NCBI GenBank assembly: GCA_035506255.1
Contig: DATJPS010000041.1
Location: 1 to 8,027, forward strand
Source: CAIYXV01 sp035506255
GTDB taxonomy: Bacteria; Margulisbacteria; WOR-1; XYC2-FULL-46-14; WPAF01
Direction of reading: 5' to 3'
DNA: 8,027 nt
Shown piece after piece: positions 7,423-8,027 of the stretch (its first letter is position 1; every line of letters starts with the position of its first letter). The notes beneath the pieces were generated by a model. That model was given only the letters and a program-made list of their open reading frames with translations, ran no database searches and had not been told where the DNA came from. The translations under genes were made by a program, and so were the position numbers.

Positions 7423-7577
7423 TACTTCCGGTTATTGATGAAATAGGCGGCCCCGTCGTAAGCGACGGCGGCGCCGACCGCCAGGAAGAGCCAGTAATTC
7501 TCGGTCGCCAGGGCGGCAACGGAAAAAACGATCTCGATCGCCAGCGGGATACGGAGTGCCAGGTCTTTGATCTTCAT
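7422..7577 (-). CDS. Small membrane protein of 51 residues, first gene of the THUMP-Mut7-C/rtcA operon
   Basis: An unrecognised 51-residue reading frame running from ATG 7577 to TAA at 7424-7422. It begins MKIKDLALRIPLAIEI and ends YFINNRK. Residues about 10-24 and 28-47 are hydrophobic, predicting a two-helix hairpin or two membrane passes, with basic residues at both termini. Three points support it as real: its stop overlaps the next gene's start (TAATG), a perfect TATAAT lies 9 nt before its ATG, and codon choice resembles its neighbours (ATC for Ile, CTG and GCG frequent). There is no Shine-Dalgarno, so it may be nearly leaderless. No function can be assigned. It could anchor the downstream RNA enzymes or simply act as a coupled leader peptide. 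Confidence 0.72.
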   Translation of the reverse strand: MKIKDLALRIPLAIEIVFSVAALATENYWLFLAVGAAVAYDGAAYFINNRK

Positions 7578-7586
7578 TTCTATATG

Positions 7587-7592
7587 ATTATA
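7587..7592 (-). promoter_or_regulatory. -10 box for the small-protein/THUMP-Mut7-C/rtcA operon
   Basis: A perfect TATAAT on the minus strand. It is followed by CATATAGAA and then the ATG at 7577, placing the expected transcript start within about 3 nt of the start codon, again nearly leaderless. No convincing -35 is seen at 16-18 bp. Confidence 0.55.
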
Positions 7593-7626
7593 TCAGATAA
7601 AACGCAAGAAAAACCGCCGAAATTAC

Positions 7627-7632
7627 GATAAT
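7627..7632 (+). promoter_or_regulatory. -10 box for the 68-residue protein
   Basis: GATAAT matches the -10 consensus at five of six positions. It predicts a transcript start near 7639 and a leader of about 15 nt containing the Shine-Dalgarno. The 76-bp gap to the divergent operon holds both promoters. The -35 region is unconvincing. Confidence 0.4.
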
Positions 7633-7642
7633 AAGGATAGAA

Positions 7643-7647
7643 GGGAG
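7643..7647 (+). promoter_or_regulatory. Shine-Dalgarno site of the 68-residue protein
   Basis: GGGAG lies 6 nt before ATG 7654, a normal spacing. It is the only clear Shine-Dalgarno in the window. It shows that the organism uses such sites, and it fixes the start of this small gene. Confidence 0.7.
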
Positions 7648-7653
7648 ACAGAA

Positions 7654-7860
7654 ATGGACATATCTTCCAATATTACTCTTCAATATAAGATCGCCGGACT
7701 GTTCTCCGATAATCGCAGGGAAGCGATCAACAAGCTTGATACCGATTCGCTTAAAGAAAAGCCGGTGATCGTGGCATTGAACTCGCTGCTGCTGGATAGT
7801 GATCCGGGAGTCAAGGAAGCGGCTCAGGCGAAACTTAAAGAAGTGTACCCGCAGGCTTAA
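7654..7860 (+). CDS. Small HEAT-repeat-like protein of 68 residues
   Basis: A hypothetical soluble protein with no recognised family. The C-terminal part (about residues 42-65: LNSLLLDSDPGVKEAAQAKL and the following residues) resembles one HEAT or armadillo-type helical hairpin, with the D-P-x-V-x-x-x-A pattern seen between HEAT helices. The N-terminal part (IAGLFSDNRREAINKL) may form another helix pair. It has no signal peptide or cysteines. A good Shine-Dalgarno and a -10 box precede it. The final TAA interlocks with the convergent gene's stop in TTAA at 7857-7860. A small protein-interaction role is possible, but nothing shows a partner. Confidence 0.78.
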   Translation: MDISSNITLQYKIAGLFSDNRREAINKLDTDSLKEKPVIVALNSLLLDSDPGVKEAAQAKLKEVYPQA

Positions 7861-8027
7861 TAAGGGGCATAGCGGGCGAAGACGGTAAGCAATGCCAGTC
7901 CCACCACGATCAGTATCACTGCCATCAGATAGCTGCGAGTAAAAACGAAGCTATCAAAACCGAAAGCGTTTTTCTCGTATTTGTTTCCGATCAGATAATT
8001 CTTATTTATGTAATCGTTGAATTCCAT
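7857..8027 (-). CDS. Single-pass small membrane protein of 56 residues (may extend past window)
   Basis: An unrecognised frame from ATG at the last base of the window to TAA at 7859-7857. The first 32 residues are polar and aromatic (MEFNDYINKNYLIGNKYEKN then AFGFDSFVFTRS). They are followed by one strong membrane helix at about 33-50 (YLMAVILIVVGLALLTVF) and a short tail ARYAPY. The layout suggests a cytoplasmic N-terminus and a C-terminal anchor, or a bitopic small protein. Upstream bases are not visible, so the ATG could be internal to a longer frame. Its stop overlaps the convergent 68-residue gene. No function assigned. Confidence 0.62.
   Translation of the reverse strand: MEFNDYINKNYLIGNKYEKNAFGFDSFVFTRSYLMAVILIVVGLALLTVFARYAPY

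Noticed and set aside
7585..7595. Short inverted repeat TGAT-TAT-ATCA in the divergent gap, as an operator
   Set aside because: Four-base arms in AT-rich promoter DNA are expected by chance, and the element mostly coincides with the -10 box.

Overview
This 8 kb window is densely coded bacterial DNA, with a GC content in the mid-50s by eye. Bacterial consensus -10 boxes (TATAAT, GATAAT) and one Shine-Dalgarno site argue against an archaeon. No rRNA, tRNA, mobile element, CRISPR array or long gene-free stretch is visible. I cannot place the organism. The gene mix (AmmeMemoRadiSam system, RNA 3'-phosphate cyclase, Mut7-C nuclease, membrane-fused spermidine-synthase-like protein) fits a deep-branching or uncultured candidate phylum, but that is only a guess.

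Left third, plus strand: two overlapping genes encode a complete AmmeMemoRadiSam system. The first is a radical SAM enzyme, open at the left window edge. The second fuses the Memo and AMMECR1 modules. Both have N-terminal segments that look like signal peptides, so this version may act outside the cytoplasmic membrane.

Middle: a 709-residue membrane protein with a spermidine-synthase-like domain between two membrane regions lies on the minus strand. It is divergent from a small DsbD/CcdA-like (TauE/SafE-type) membrane protein. Only 25 bp separate their start codons. That gap holds a perfect 13-bp palindrome made of two opposed TATAAT boxes, each exactly 6 nt from its ATG, which predicts two leaderless and mutually exclusive transcripts.

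Right third: a tightly coupled minus-strand operon encodes a 51-residue membrane protein, a THUMP-Mut7-C RNase fusion, and RtcA, with 1-bp and 4-bp overlaps between genes. It reads as a candidate RNA (perhaps tRNA) cutting and end-processing unit. It is the best candidate here for an undescribed system. Its own -10 box is also almost on top of the start codon. Beyond it are a divergent 68-residue HEAT-like small protein with an ordinary Shine-Dalgarno site and, convergent with that, a 56-residue single-pass membrane protein whose stop codon interlocks with it in a shared TTAA.
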